64,000 nucleotides of DNA from JBGSUZ01 sp963677505 (GCA_963677505.2 CAXXWB010000042.1:9908-73907); one strand, 5' to 3'; shown: positions 34,678 to 44,473, counted from the stretch's first letter. Numbers and translations: made by a program. Notes: generated by a model not told the origin, from the letters alone.

Positions 34678-36495
34678 TTAATTTTTAGTATCGTCAAACT
34701 TAAGGACTTCGAGAAACGCTTGTTGTGGCACTTCAACAGAACCCAATTGACGCATTTTCTTTTTACCCTCTTTTTGCTTTTCAAGCAACTTTTTCTTTCT
34801 AGAAATATCGCCACCGTAACATTTTGCGAGTACGTCTTTTCTAAGAGCAGAAATATTTTCTCTAGCGATGACATTGCTGCCAATTGAGGCTTGAATTGGA
34901 ATCGCAAATTGGTGCTTTGGAATAACCTCTTTTAATTTTTCACAGATAGTACGTCCTCTTGCTACCACTTTAGATGAGTGAACAATCATAGAGAAAGCAT
35001 CAATCATATCCTTATTTAAAAGAATATCCATTTTTACCAAATCAGACTCTCTGTATTCCTTAAATTCGTAGTCCAGTGAGCCGTAGCCTCTCGTTTTTGA
35101 TTTAAGGGCATCGAAGAAATCATAAATAACTTCATTAAGAGGCAATTCATATCTGAGTTTGACCCGTCTCTCATCCAAATAGTCCATAGAGATCATGGTA
35201 CCCCGTCTGTTCTGACAAAGTTCCATGATATTGCCCACATACTCATTTGGTGTGAAGATATTAGCATTTACAATAGGTTCTTCCATCAAAGCAATGCTGG
35301 CCTTTTCAGGCATATTGGTTGGATTTTGAACCAAAAGTACTTCTCCGTCGGTTTTAGTGATTCTATAAATAACACTAGGTGATGTAGAAATCAAGTCTAA
35401 ATCAAATTCTCTTTCCATTCTTTGCTGAATGATTTCCAAATGAAGTAGTCCTAAGAAACCACATCTGAAACCAAAACCTAAGGCTACCGATGTTTCTGGT
35501 TCGTAGGTTAAAGCGGCGTCATTTAATTGAAGCTTTTCTAAAGCGTCACGAATGATTTCGTAGCTTTCCCCTTCTGCAGGGTAGATTCCGCAGTAAACCA
35601 TAGGTTGTGCTTTTTTATACCCTGGCATCGCTTGCGCTGTAGGATTAGCTGCAAAAGTTATTGTATCACCGACATGGCAGTCTTTAACATTTTTAATACT
35701 TGCCGTAATATAACCAACATCGCCGCATTTAAGCTCAGGCACTGGCGTTGGACCTGGTGCAAATATGCCAACTTCAGCTACTTCAAATACTTTGTTGGTC
35801 ATCATCATAAGGACTTTATCGCCTTTTTTAACTTTACCTTCTTTAACACGCACATAGGCAACTGCGCCTTTGTAAGAGTCATAATAAGAGTCAAAGATCA
35901 AAGCTTTAAGTGATGCATCCTCATCACCCTCGGGAGGTGGAATACGTTTAACAACGGCTTCTAAAACATCTTCAATGTTTAAGCCTTCTTTAGCAGAAAC
36001 CATTGGTGCATCTTCCGCTATAATACCAATAACTTCTTCAATTTCTTGCTTAATTTCTTCCGGTCTGGCCGATGGCAAGTCAATTTTATTGAGGACTGGT
36101 ACAATTTCCAAACCTTGTTCGTCTGCAAGATGGACATTGGCAAGGGTTTGAGCTTCAACGCCTTGAGTCGCATCTACAACCAGTACTGCCCCTTCACAAG
36201 CGGCGAGGGAACGGGAAACCTCATAGGTAAAATCCACATGTCCTGGTGTATCGATTAAATTCAAATGATAAATTTCACCATCTTTGGCTTGGTAAACCAG
36301 TCTTGTGGTTTGAAGTTTAATGGTGATGCCACGTTCTCTTTCAAGTTCCATGGTGTCTAGAATTTGGTCTTTCATTTCTCGTTGAGTTAAAAGACCTGTT
36401 TTTTCGATCAGACGATCTGCTAACGTAGACTTACCATGATCTATATGAGCAATGATGCTGAAGTTTCTTATTTTTTCTTGACGGGTTTTCGACAT
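34678..36495 (-). CDS. lepA: Elongation factor 4 (LepA)
   Basis: 605 residues. The GTPase domain shows IIAHIDHGKSTLADRL, the G3 motif DTPGHVDF and G4 NKIDLP; domains II to V follow and the specific LepA C-terminal domain includes CYGGDISRKKKLLEKQKEGKKKM. It binds ribosomes and promotes back-translocation or helps 30S biogenesis under stress. It is divergent from rpsT and upstream of hemW, the usual Firmicutes arrangement. Confidence 0.98.
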   Translation of the reverse strand: MSKTRQEKIRNFSIIAHIDHGKSTLADRLIEKTGLLTQREMKDQILDTMELERERGITIKLQTTRLVYQAKDGEIYHLNLIDTPGHVDFTYEVSRSLAACEGAVLVVDATQGVEAQTLANVHLADEQGLEIVPVLNKIDLPSARPEEIKQEIEEVIGIIAEDAPMVSAKEGLNIEDVLEAVVKRIPPPEGDEDASLKALIFDSYYDSYKGAVAYVRVKEGKVKKGDKVLMMMTNKVFEVAEVGIFAPGPTPVPELKCGDVGYITASIKNVKDCHVGDTITFAANPTAQAMPGYKKAQPMVYCGIYPAEGESYEIIRDALEKLQLNDAALTYEPETSVALGFGFRCGFLGLLHLEIIQQRMEREFDLDLISTSPSVIYRITKTDGEVLLVQNPTNMPEKASIALMEEPIVNANIFTPNEYVGNIMELCQNRRGTMISMDYLDERRVKLRYELPLNEVIYDFFDALKSKTRGYGSLDYEFKEYRESDLVKMDILLNKDMIDAFSMIVHSSKVVARGRTICEKLKEVIPKHQFAIPIQASIGSNVIARENISALRKDVLAKCYGGDISRKKKLLEKQKEGKKKMRQLGSVEVPQQAFLEVLKFDDTKN

Positions 36496-36586
36496 CAGTA
36501 ATACCTCCTAAACTGAGTTAGTCCGGTAAATTATATCATATTCCGCACCTCTCTCACAACAACTTGTTGTGGATTACATCTTTTTA

Positions 36587-36615
36587 TTGATTTTATATCC
36601 AATGCGTGTTAAAAT
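36587..36615 (+). promoter_or_regulatory. Promoter of rpsT
   Basis: TTGATT and TAAAAT are separated by 17 nt, and the -10 box ends about 35 nt before the rpsT start codon. Confidence 0.75.
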
Positions 36616-36650
36616 ATCTCTGTTAATCAATTGTATTGGAGGTGAAATGA

Positions 36651-36920
36651 ATGGCAAATATCAAATCTGCAAAAAAGAGAATCAGTGTTATCAAAAAGAA
36701 AACTGCTATCAATAAATCTAGAAAATCAGCTCTTAAAACTGCTGAAAAAAGATTTAATGAAGCTTTAGAAGCTAACAACATCGAAGCTGCTAAAGAAAAG
36801 CTTTGTTACACTGAGAAAAAACTCATGCAAGCAGGCGCTAAAGGTACTATTCACAAAAAAGCCGCTTCTAGAAAAGTTTCTAGACTCGCAAAAAGATTAC
36901 ACGCAAGCACGGCTGAGTAA
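36651..36920 (+). CDS. rpsT: 30S ribosomal protein S20
   Basis: 89 residues, very basic, all helical, opening MANIKSAKKRISVIKKKT as in bacterial S20, with KGTIHKKAASRKVSRLAKRL near the end. It is a primary 16S rRNA-binding protein of the small subunit. GGAGGTG precedes the ATG. It is transcribed away from lepA, as in many Firmicutes. Confidence 0.98.
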   Translation: MANIKSAKKRISVIKKKTAINKSRKSALKTAEKRFNEALEANNIEAAKEKLCYTEKKLMQAGAKGTIHKKAASRKVSRLAKRLHASTAE

Positions 36921-36962
36921 TTTTCTTAAAAACCGTCACAGTTCCCCGGAAAATTGTTCACC

Positions 36963-37017
36963 GTTCATATAGAATATATGAACACTGCTAATTTTTATAT
37001 TTGAGCTCGAGTATAAA
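36963..37017 (+). repeat. Inverted repeats in the rpsT 3' region
   Basis: GTTCATATA-GAA-TATATGAAC (36963-36983) is a perfect 9-bp hairpin, and TTTTTATA and TATAAAAA arms flank a GAGCTCGAG centre further on. Neither has a T tail; they lie between the gene and its terminator and may influence mRNA ends. Confidence 0.5.
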
Positions 37018-37022
37018 AATAG

Positions 37023-37049
37023 AGCCCATCCTCACGGATGGGCTTTTTT
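37023..37049 (+). terminator. Intrinsic terminator of rpsT
   Basis: AGCCCATCC and GGATGGGCT form a 9-bp GC-rich stem with a 4-nt loop, followed by a T run. Confidence 0.95.
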
Positions 37050-37067
37050 GTTGTCTCATTTGATATT

Positions 37068-38528
37068 CTATTCTTCCACCACAACTTTCCCACGTTGGGC
37101 ACTTAAGGCTACACCTATAAAAGATAATCCTGCTGCAGTGAGCATAACGGCTTTAAATCCTTTTAAAAATACATCTGGTTCTAAACTCTGAAGAGATACC
37201 GCGCCTATACCTTGCCTCGTAGCAATTCCAAAAAGAAGTACAGCCAAGGTTGTTCCAGTCACCATTCCAAAGTTTCTAAAGAAGGCATTAATGCTTCCTG
37301 CAATCCCAGCCATAATTCTAGGTACAGCTCCCATAATACTGCTGGTATTTGGGGATTGGAACATAGCACTGCCTATTCCCAACATAATAATGATGGAGCC
37401 TAGAAACCAAACTGTCTGATGTCCCTTTGAAAACGCCAATAATCCAAGCGCTATTCCGTTAAGCATTAGCCCACCCATTGTTAATGGCTTGTAAGAAATT
37501 TGGTCAGAAAGTCTTCCGAAAAAAGGTGCCAAAACTGCCATAGCCAATGGATACAAGGACATAATCATTCCTGCCTTTAACACATCATAGCCTTGTACCC
37601 CTTGAAGATAGAATGGCATAAGGAGCATATAAGCAAACAAAGATAAAAAAGTTATATATGCCGCTAAAACACCTGAAGAAAACTCCCAAATTTTAAACAT
37701 ATTCAAATTTAGCATTGGATTTTCATAATTTTTCTCGCGTTTGAGAAAGGCAATACATAAAAAAATAGATATCCCTAACATAACCCACATGAGAAACATT
37801 GAAACCAGACCATCTTGATAGCCTAAAAGCGCCATAAAGAGGAGCAAAATCATAACGGCAAATAAACCGCTACCTAAATAATCAAAGGCTTTTTCAGATT
37901 TCTCTTTTATAACAGTCACCCGTTGATTTTCATTCCCACTTTCACCTACATAAGCGCTTTGATTCTCAAAACTATCTGGCAATATCTTAAATGCCATAAT
38001 AATACCAATAATGCCAATAGGCAAATTGATACTGAAAATAGATTGCCATCCCCAAAAGTGAACCAATAAACCACCCACGCTTGGACCTGTCAAACTCCCC
38101 ATTGCCACCACCGTCGAAATAACACCTAAAGCTTTGCCACGTTCCGTTACGGGAAAAATCAGTGTCACAATGCCTTGAACCAAAGCCATGGTTATGGAAG
38201 CTCCTAAAGCTTGTATCAGTCGTCCGCCAACTAACATTGGCAAGTTCACCGAGAGGGCGCAAATCAACGAGCCTATTGTAAAGACCGTAAATCCGCCTAT
38301 GAACAGTTTCTTCCGACTGTATACATCAGACAACTTACCCCAAAATAGGAGAAAAGCTGAGATCGTCATTAAATAACTAGAAACTACCCATTGAATTGAA
38401 TTAAGGTCCACATGAAGTTCTTTTGCCATAACTGGTAAGGAAATATTTACAATACTGCTGTCTATGGTGGCCATAAAGGTTGACAACGCCACTGTTAAAA
38501 GCACCCAGTACTTCTTCTCTAGCTTCAT
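37068..38528 (-). CDS. MFS drug efflux transporter, DHA2 (EmrB/QacA) family
   Basis: 486 residues with fourteen predicted helices. Motifs include FMATIDSSIVNISLPVM near the start (motif D1), the loop GKLSDVYSRKKLF (motif A), GRLIQALGASI and GPSVGGLLVHFWGWQSIFSINLPIG (motif C). These are typical of proton-coupled multidrug exporters of the DHA2 family; specific substrates cannot be deduced. The ATG at 38528 has GGAGG 5 nt upstream and lies inside the end of the sirtuin gene, so the two are translationally linked. A longer frame from TTG 38555 is less likely. Confidence 0.92.
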   Translation of the reverse strand: MKLEKKYWVLLTVALSTFMATIDSSIVNISLPVMAKELHVDLNSIQWVVSSYLMTISAFLLFWGKLSDVYSRKKLFIGGFTVFTIGSLICALSVNLPMLVGGRLIQALGASITMALVQGIVTLIFPVTERGKALGVISTVVAMGSLTGPSVGGLLVHFWGWQSIFSINLPIGIIGIIMAFKILPDSFENQSAYVGESGNENQRVTVIKEKSEKAFDYLGSGLFAVMILLLFMALLGYQDGLVSMFLMWVMLGISIFLCIAFLKREKNYENPMLNLNMFKIWEFSSGVLAAYITFLSLFAYMLLMPFYLQGVQGYDVLKAGMIMSLYPLAMAVLAPFFGRLSDQISYKPLTMGGLMLNGIALGLLAFSKGHQTVWFLGSIIIMLGIGSAMFQSPNTSSIMGAVPRIMAGIAGSINAFFRNFGMVTGTTLAVLLFGIATRQGIGAVSLQSLEPDVFLKGFKAVMLTAAGLSFIGVALSAQRGKVVVEE

Positions 38529-38538
38529 ATCGCCTCCA

Positions 38539-39270
38539 CTAAAGGAGGAATTCAAGCAGTTGTGACATTACCTTATCAATTGGCTCTCTAAAACAGAAAG
38601 TCGCCGATACATCTGCTTGGGTAGGGGTTTGATTCATAATAACCAAGGTGTGACCTCTAAAATACTTAATAAAACTCGCCGCAGGATAAACACTAAGAGA
38701 AGTTCCACCAATGATTAGAACCTCTGCAGTAGATAACGTCTCTATGGCACCTTCAACAACTGATTCGTCCAACATTTCCTCGTAGAGGGTCACTTCTGGC
38801 TTCAAAATGCCCCCGCACATACATTTTGGAACCCCTTCTTGCCCAAGAACCTCAACACCATACCCTCTTCCACATTTAAGACAGGTATAAAAATTCATAT
38901 TCCCATGAAGCTCTAGAACCTTCTTACTACCTGCCATTTGATGAAGACCATCAATATTTTGCGTAATGATGCTATGAATCTTTCCCATAGATTCAAGGGT
39001 TGCAAGAACCTCATGACACTTGTTGGGCTTTGCTTCAGGGTAATACATGTGGGTTTTTAAAAAACGATAAAAACGAGGTGTATCTTCAAAGAAAAAACTT
39101 CTACTGAGAATAATCTCTGGGCTCATGCCCTCAAATTCTGTTTGGTACAAGCCACTGTTAGAGCGAAAGTCAGGAATTCCACTGGCTGTAGAAGTTCCAG
39201 CACCGCCAAAGAAAACTGTTTTATTGCTACTTTTTATGGCATTCGCCAATTGTTCTAAAGCTGCTTCCAT
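38539..39270 (-). CDS. NAD-dependent protein deacylase, Sir2 family
   Basis: 243 residues. The NAD-binding motif GAGTSTASGIPDFRS (about 23-37), the catalytic QNIDGLHQMAG and the structural zinc cysteines (CLKCGRGYGV ... KCMCGG) are all present. The family removes acetyl or related groups from lysines using NAD. It starts directly after the glycosidase-like gene ends and overlaps the MFS gene in the same direction. Confidence 0.95.
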   Translation of the reverse strand: MEAALEQLANAIKSSNKTVFFGGAGTSTASGIPDFRSNSGLYQTEFEGMSPEIILSRSFFFEDTPRFYRFLKTHMYYPEAKPNKCHEVLATLESMGKIHSIITQNIDGLHQMAGSKKVLELHGNMNFYTCLKCGRGYGVEVLGQEGVPKCMCGGILKPEVTLYEEMLDESVVEGAIETLSTAEVLIIGGTSLSVYPAASFIKYFRGHTLVIMNQTPTQADVSATFCFREPIDKVMSQLLEFLL

Positions 39271-40548
39271 TTACAAGCCCCCTTGGGTTTTGTTCATGAA
39301 TAACTGAACCAGCGCTATTCTCTCTGCTTCAGTCGTTGATTGAAGTTCCTTTGGAGGGTTCCACAGATTATCGTATCTGAAAAGAACAACTCCTTTATAC
39401 TTGGCGAGAGTTCTCGATTGCTTAACCATATTGGCTAAAATTTTGGAGTCCGTGAGCCATTCATCTTTGCCCGTTCCTGCATACTTGTCATTGACTCCAA
39501 GCTTATAAGGGGCAAGACCAATATACACATCTACTTTGGCATTCTTAGTTAGAGTATTCCATTCACCTAGCACTTTCTCAAAAGGTGCTTTGCTGTTTTT
39601 AAATCCAAAATAAATTTGAGGACAAATATAGTCCACATACCCCTTATTTTTTACCCATTTTTCAACATCAGCATATTGACTGTCATAATTATTTTTAATG
39701 AGACCCTGAGGACTAATGCCGAACCGAACTGACTTTTTCCCCGACTTGCATACTGTGTAAACCTCTTTGACCATTAAATTGATTTGATCTCGTCTAAAAT
39801 CAGCAAGAGACATTTTACCCCCTGCTTTTAAATAAGCATCATATTCTGGTTTGTCAAAAGAAGCGGCCGTTGTTGGGTAAAAGTAATCGTCAAAGTGAAT
39901 CCCATCTAAAGCGTAATTTTTCACTAGTTCTTTAACACCACTGACTACAAGTTTTCTAACATCTGCGTCACTAGGGTTATAAAAAATCCCCCCTGATGTT
40001 TGAACGACTCGATTACTGCCGTCTTTTAGCCAAGCATTCATAAGATTTTTTTCCGATATTGGAGCCTTAATACTATTGATTCGTACGCGGTAAGGATTGA
40101 CCCATGCTTCAATTTTTAGTTTGTTTTTCTTTGCTTCTTCAATCATGACGGTAAGAGGGTCAAAAGGCAACTCAACGCCTTCTGTACCCGTAACAAGATA
40201 AGAAGTCGGGTAAACAGAAGACTTATATACCGCATCCCCAAATGGTCTGACTTGAACAAAAATGGTATTCATTTGATCTTTAGAAAGACTCTGACAAACT
40301 TTAGAAAATGCGTTTCTGAATTCATCCTTTGATTTGCCTTTAAGTAAGGCGTCCATTTCATAGTAAGAAAGCCATACACCTCGAACTTCATTTTGGGCCG
40401 TATAAATTTTATTGCTAGCTGTTGTACTTTTCGTATCCGCACTAAATCCTTGACTTAATGGGATAAGAACCCCTGTAGCCAAAACCAAGGTAAGAATCGC
40501 AGTCATAGTTTTTTTTGATTTTAGGCAAAATTGTAATTTTTTATTCAT
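39271..40548 (-). CDS. Secreted glycoside hydrolase-like protein (GHL10/DUF187)
   Basis: 425 residues. An N-terminal membrane segment or signal peptide (about 14-38) precedes the domain beginning EVRGVWLSYYEMDALL, a hallmark of the family-10 glycosylhydrolase-like group, and continues with FVQVRPFGDAVY, EAWVNPYRV, DGIHFDDYFYP and YVDYICPQIYFGF, as in a TIM barrel. Members act on cell-wall or extracellular polysaccharides; the exact substrate is not predictable. The gene is divergent from hutG, with about 90 bp between starts. Confidence 0.88.
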   Translation of the reverse strand: MNKKLQFCLKSKKTMTAILTLVLATGVLIPLSQGFSADTKSTTASNKIYTAQNEVRGVWLSYYEMDALLKGKSKDEFRNAFSKVCQSLSKDQMNTIFVQVRPFGDAVYKSSVYPTSYLVTGTEGVELPFDPLTVMIEEAKKNKLKIEAWVNPYRVRINSIKAPISEKNLMNAWLKDGSNRVVQTSGGIFYNPSDADVRKLVVSGVKELVKNYALDGIHFDDYFYPTTAASFDKPEYDAYLKAGGKMSLADFRRDQINLMVKEVYTVCKSGKKSVRFGISPQGLIKNNYDSQYADVEKWVKNKGYVDYICPQIYFGFKNSKAPFEKVLGEWNTLTKNAKVDVYIGLAPYKLGVNDKYAGTGKDEWLTDSKILANMVKQSRTLAKYKGVVLFRYDNLWNPPKELQSTTEAERIALVQLFMNKTQGGL

Positions 40549-40635
40549 TTCATTTACACTCCTATTGGTTGATTTCGGTTGAATAACCCCTTATGATGGA
40601 ACTAACGATAAATTTGAAAACACTAGGAGGTTCTT

Positions 40636-41667
40636 ATGTCCCTTTATCAAGCGCCTGATTTAGCCTGTTGGCAGGGCAGAATAGACAGTACCACACTTTT
40701 CGATGCTTTTCGCTGGCATCAGTGGGTCAAACCCCTCAATTTAGAAGAAACTGACCCATTGCCGCCATCGGCTGTTAAAGTTGCTTTTTTAGGTTTCTGC
40801 TGTGACGAAGGTATTCGCCTTAATCGTGGCAGAAGTGGCGCTTCAGATGGTCCAGACAGTATTAGAAAGGCACTTTGTAACTTGCCTTGTGACTTTACAA
40901 AGGAATTCTTGATCTATGATGCAGGCAATATTCTTTGTGATGAAGTTCCGTTGAGCGAGAGTCAAGAAGCCCTTGCATCAGCTGTCGCTCAATTGAAAGC
41001 CTTAGGCTGTTTCCCGATTGTTCTAGGCGGAGGCCATGAACTGGCTTATGGCACTTGGAGCGGACTGAATCGTCATTTAGTGACAAACAAGACTTTGACG
41101 TCTATGAAAATTGTCAATTTCGACGCTCATTTTGATTTAAGACCTTATACCTCAGATGCGGACCACATTGCCTCAGGTCCTAGCTCAGGAACCATGTTCC
41201 GTCAAATTGCAGACGATTGTAAAAACGCAGGACAAAACTTTAATTACCTCTGTCTTGGCATTCAAAAAAGGGGCAATACCATTGATTTATTTAAGACAGC
41301 TAACAATCTTAACACCGACTATTGGCTGGCTGTAGATATGGTCAACGAACCACTAGGTTTGTTAGCAGAAAGGCTAGATGAAAAAATACAAAATGATAAT
41401 CACCTTTATGTCACTCTCTGTACAGATGTCATTGCCTCTTCTTTTGCTCCAGGTGTCAGCGCACCGCAACCTTTGGGTCTTCACCCAGAAATGGTCACTC
41501 AATTAATCAAACAACTGATCCGAAGCGGTAAAGCAGAAGGTTTTGATATTGCTGAAGTTTCTCCACGCTTTGATCATGACAATGTAACAGCAAGCCTTGC
41601 CTCTACCGTGATTTTTGCAGTAGTCAATGCACTGGCAGAGGTCAAAGGCGTTGCCGTAACAATCTAA
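40636..41667 (+). CDS. hutG: Formimidoylglutamase HutG (arginase family)
   Basis: 343 residues. The binuclear manganese site of the arginase superfamily is visible: GGGHE, NFDAHFD and CTDVIASSFAPG. Overall pattern (GFCCDEGIRLNRGRSGASDGPDSIRKAL) fits HutG, which splits N-formimidoyl-L-glutamate to glutamate and formamide, the last step of histidine breakdown. No hutH, hutU or hutI is in this window; hutD and an amino-acid permease gene lie about 1-3 kb away on the other strand. CTAGGAGG precedes the ATG. Confidence 0.92.
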   Translation: MSLYQAPDLACWQGRIDSTTLFDAFRWHQWVKPLNLEETDPLPPSAVKVAFLGFCCDEGIRLNRGRSGASDGPDSIRKALCNLPCDFTKEFLIYDAGNILCDEVPLSESQEALASAVAQLKALGCFPIVLGGGHELAYGTWSGLNRHLVTNKTLTSMKIVNFDAHFDLRPYTSDADHIASGPSSGTMFRQIADDCKNAGQNFNYLCLGIQKRGNTIDLFKTANNLNTDYWLAVDMVNEPLGLLAERLDEKIQNDNHLYVTLCTDVIASSFAPGVSAPQPLGLHPEMVTQLIKQLIRSGKAEGFDIAEVSPRFDHDNVTASLASTVIFAVVNALAEVKGVAVTI

Positions 41668-41692
41668 GTGGTCATTTGACCACTTTTTTTTC
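41666..41692 (+). terminator. Intrinsic terminator of hutG
   Basis: AAGTGGTCA and TGACCACTT form a tight stem with a minimal loop, overlapping the stop codon and followed by a run of T. Confidence 0.92.
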
Positions 41693-41750
41693 GCTCTATT
41701 AGACAGGCTTCCTTAATAATTGAGTAGCCTACTGACTTCAAAAGGCTAAC

Positions 41751-42380
41751 TTATGGAAGCGGAATTGTCACCAAGTCAGAGAAATCAAAGCCTTTCGCGT
41801 CAATAACCACTTTTTCGATTACCACATCTTCTTCAGGTTTGTCTAAACCATCAGTTGCAACAGCTGCAATTTGGTTTACAACCTCCATTCCAGAAATAAC
41901 TTTCCCAAAAGCTGCATATTCTCCATCTAAGTAATCTGCATCCCCTTGTACAATAAAGAATTGAGATCCTGCCGTATCCTTATCTTCAGATCTCGCCATA
42001 GAAATTACACCAGGAACGTGTTTAATTGGATTATCTACCCCATTGGATTTGAACTCGCCTTTAATACTATAACCAGGTCCGCCAGTTCCATTGCCATCTG
42101 GGTCTCCCCCTTGAATCATAAATCCTGAGATGACTCTGTGGAAAGTTAACCCGTCATAGAAACCATCATTTGCAAGGGCCAAGAAATTTTTAACCGTATT
42201 TGGTGCTGCAGATGGGTCAAGTTCAAGAACAATATCGCCAAAACCTTTAACCGTCATAGTAACTGTTGGCAAATTCCCTTTAGCCACTGCAGCTGATGCT
42301 TCTTCTGTTTTGACAGTTTTCTGACAACCTGCTAAAAACACCATCGTTAACATGAGACCTACTAATAAATACTTTTTCAT
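41751..42380 (-). CDS. Lipoprotein peptidyl-prolyl cis-trans isomerase (cyclophilin type)
   Basis: 209 residues. From ATG 42380 (GGAG at 7-nt spacing) the N-terminus is a lipoprotein signal peptide with lipobox LAGC, so the enzyme is anchored to the outer face of the membrane. The cyclophilin domain follows with TVKNFLALANDGFYDGLTFHRVI, GFMIQGGDPDGNGTGGPG and SQFFIVQ, which hold the catalytic and proline-binding residues. It probably assists folding of exported proteins. Confidence 0.94.
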   Translation of the reverse strand: MKKYLLVGLMLTMVFLAGCQKTVKTEEASAAVAKGNLPTVTMTVKGFGDIVLELDPSAAPNTVKNFLALANDGFYDGLTFHRVISGFMIQGGDPDGNGTGGPGYSIKGEFKSNGVDNPIKHVPGVISMARSEDKDTAGSQFFIVQGDADYLDGEYAAFGKVISGMEVVNQIAAVATDGLDKPEEDVVIEKVVIDAKGFDFSDLVTIPLP

Positions 42381-42421
42381 AACAAGCTCCATTCTGTTTT
42401 TATTTTGCAATCTGCTGATTG

Positions 42422-43039
42422 CTATGATTTTTTTCTTACAACAACATGAATTGCTTTCCCATGACCTTTAAGCGCTTTCATTTGAAAAGCACCAAGAGCA
42501 TCTTCAATTTGAGTGCTCTCTAAAAAGAAACCGTCGCCAACGTAGAGAAAGTGTCTTTGCACTTTGTCTTTTTGTTCCAGTTGGACCTGAACGGTACCTT
42601 CTGTACAATAAATAAAGTGAATAAATTCCTCTTGATAGTTTAGGTCCACCCAATTTTCAAGGTCTAAGTTGTGGGTTTCAATTTTAGACGCATAACCCTC
42701 ACTGACCATGACATTAAAATCTCTTACTTTCCCTTCTGAAACGGTATGCTGTCCACCACCAAAGCAATGGCTTACATAAGGTTGTAAGTAAATCCATTCG
42801 CCCTCGTCGTGTTTAAGACGCATTTCACCTTCCAAAATCATTAAGTATCTTTCTATGCCAGGCAGTGGCGTAAAAGTCGAAGTTTCTACTTCTACTGTTG
42901 CTGTACTGATTCTGCAATCAAAATTCCGCTTCCCATATTCAGCTGTTTCAGGATAAATAAAAATCTCTGTGGTCTTGCCACCGCTCCAGAGACTGGTCTT
43001 TTGAACATTGCTACGAATAATATTAGATTCGATAGACAT
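42422..43039 (-). CDS. hutD: HutD family protein
   Basis: 205 residues with the bicupin-like HutD/Ves pattern: LWSGGKTTEIFIYP near the N-terminus, FDCRISTATVEVETS and FTPLPGIERYLMILEGEM. HutD is repeatedly found with histidine utilisation genes and has been proposed to limit the pathway; no biochemical activity is established. The hutG gene lies about 760 bp away, supporting the call. It ends 42 bp before the cyclophilin lipoprotein start. Confidence 0.88.
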   Translation of the reverse strand: MSIESNIIRSNVQKTSLWSGGKTTEIFIYPETAEYGKRNFDCRISTATVEVETSTFTPLPGIERYLMILEGEMRLKHDEGEWIYLQPYVSHCFGGGQHTVSEGKVRDFNVMVSEGYASKIETHNLDLENWVDLNYQEEFIHFIYCTEGTVQVQLEQKDKVQRHFLYVGDGFFLESTQIEDALGAFQMKALKGHGKAIHVVVRKKS

Positions 43040-43072
43040 ACGACACCCCCTTCACTTTAATTATCCACGCAT

Positions 43073-43103
43073 AAAAAAAAGCTGTCAACTTGAATTGACA
43101 GCT
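43073..43103 (-). terminator. Terminator downstream of the APC permease
   Basis: AGCTGTCAA and TTGACAGCT form a perfect 9-bp stem, followed on the minus strand by eight T residues. It separates the permease gene from hutD. Confidence 0.93.
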
Positions 43104-43120
43104 CGTATTAATAATTTAAT

Positions 43121-44473
43121 CTATTTTTTCTTTTTCATGAAGAGGTAGACCGGTAAACCAATTAGAGTAATGGCAATACCAAACAATGCATTTTTAGTAT
43201 CCGTCATCATAGTGCTTATAATAATGTAGATACCACCTGCAATCCCTAAAAGAGGAATAAACGGATAAAGAGGCACTTTATAAGTACTCGTCAAATGTTT
43301 GAATTTCGTTCTTAAAATGAAAATGCCTGCCACTGTCATTACAAAGAAAATCCATACGACGAAGACGGCTAAATTTGTTAAAGTTTCAAAAGAGCCACTT
43401 AGTACATAAAGACTTGCTAAAACACCCACTAATAAGAACGATCCTACTGGTGTTTGCTCTTTTTCAGTGACTTTCCCGAGTTGTTTAGAGAACGGTAGTA
43501 AACCATCTTGTGCCATAGCGAAAGGAATTCTTACACCTGTCATCAAGTAACCGTTTAATGCGCCGAAAATTGAAATCATAATACCAGCAGCAATTAAACT
43601 TGCACCACCGTTGCCGAAAAGAATTACTGCCGCATCGGAAGCCGCTTTTTTAGATGCAATTACTTGCTCTACAGGCATGATGTTAACAATAGCAATGTTG
43701 ATTAAAAGATACACGAGAATAGTTGAACCAAGACCGAAGATAATCGCCTTTGGCAAATCTTTGCTAGGATTCTTGAGTTCGCCAGACATATTACCGACAC
43801 CAACCCAACCATCGTATGCCCAAAGGGTTCCTAACATTGCAGCACCAAAACCTGCAGCACCTGTAGCTTTACCAGCACCACCAATCATAGCAGGTATTGC
43901 GCCAGCTTTTCCCATCACTAACCCACAACCAATGATTACAATGATTGGAATCAATTTAGCAATTGTAGAGAACAGTTGTACTTTGGAACCCAATTTTGTT
44001 GAAATGATATTCAATGTAATAATAAAGAAAATCATGAAAATTGCTAATATCTTTTGTGTTGTTGCTGACATTGGAATAAAGAATGTTGCTTGTGTTACAA
44101 AGACAATTGACAATGCCGCTGTTACGCCTGGCACATATATCAAAGCTTGTACCCAACCAAATAGAAATGCCCACATGTCGCCATAAAGCTCTTTAAGATA
44201 GGCAAAAACACCACCTGTTTTTGGTATTGCTACAGCAATTTCAGTTACCGTAAGTGCTGATGCCATTGTGATGACACCACCAACGAGCCACGCCGCTACC
44301 CCTAAAAGTGGCGTACCTGCATTTGCAAATACTGAAGAAGCTTTAAAGAAAATCCCCGAACCAATAACGACGCCCACAACAATCGTAATGGCTTCTGTTA
44401 AGCCGATTTGCTTTTTCAATTCACCCTTTTCTTGATTTGCAATGACTTTTTTGTTTTTCACTGATTGTTCCAT
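43121..44473 (-). CDS. APC superfamily amino acid permease
   Basis: 450 residues with twelve predicted helices. The first helix has GLTEAITIVVGVVIGSGIFF, the unwound-helix substrate motif of the LAT/YfnA-like amino acid transporters, and helix 6 contains FGAAMLGTLWAYDGWVGVGNMSGEL. Substrate is unknown; the hut genes next to it make histidine or a related amino acid plausible, but this is inference from location. A terminator separates it from hutD. Confidence 0.92.
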   Translation of the reverse strand: MEQSVKNKKVIANQEKGELKKQIGLTEAITIVVGVVIGSGIFFKASSVFANAGTPLLGVAAWLVGGVITMASALTVTEIAVAIPKTGGVFAYLKELYGDMWAFLFGWVQALIYVPGVTAALSIVFVTQATFFIPMSATTQKILAIFMIFFIITLNIISTKLGSKVQLFSTIAKLIPIIVIIGCGLVMGKAGAIPAMIGGAGKATGAAGFGAAMLGTLWAYDGWVGVGNMSGELKNPSKDLPKAIIFGLGSTILVYLLINIAIVNIMPVEQVIASKKAASDAAVILFGNGGASLIAAGIMISIFGALNGYLMTGVRIPFAMAQDGLLPFSKQLGKVTEKEQTPVGSFLLVGVLASLYVLSGSFETLTNLAVFVVWIFFVMTVAGIFILRTKFKHLTSTYKVPLYPFIPLLGIAGGIYIIISTMMTDTKNALFGIAITLIGLPVYLFMKKKK

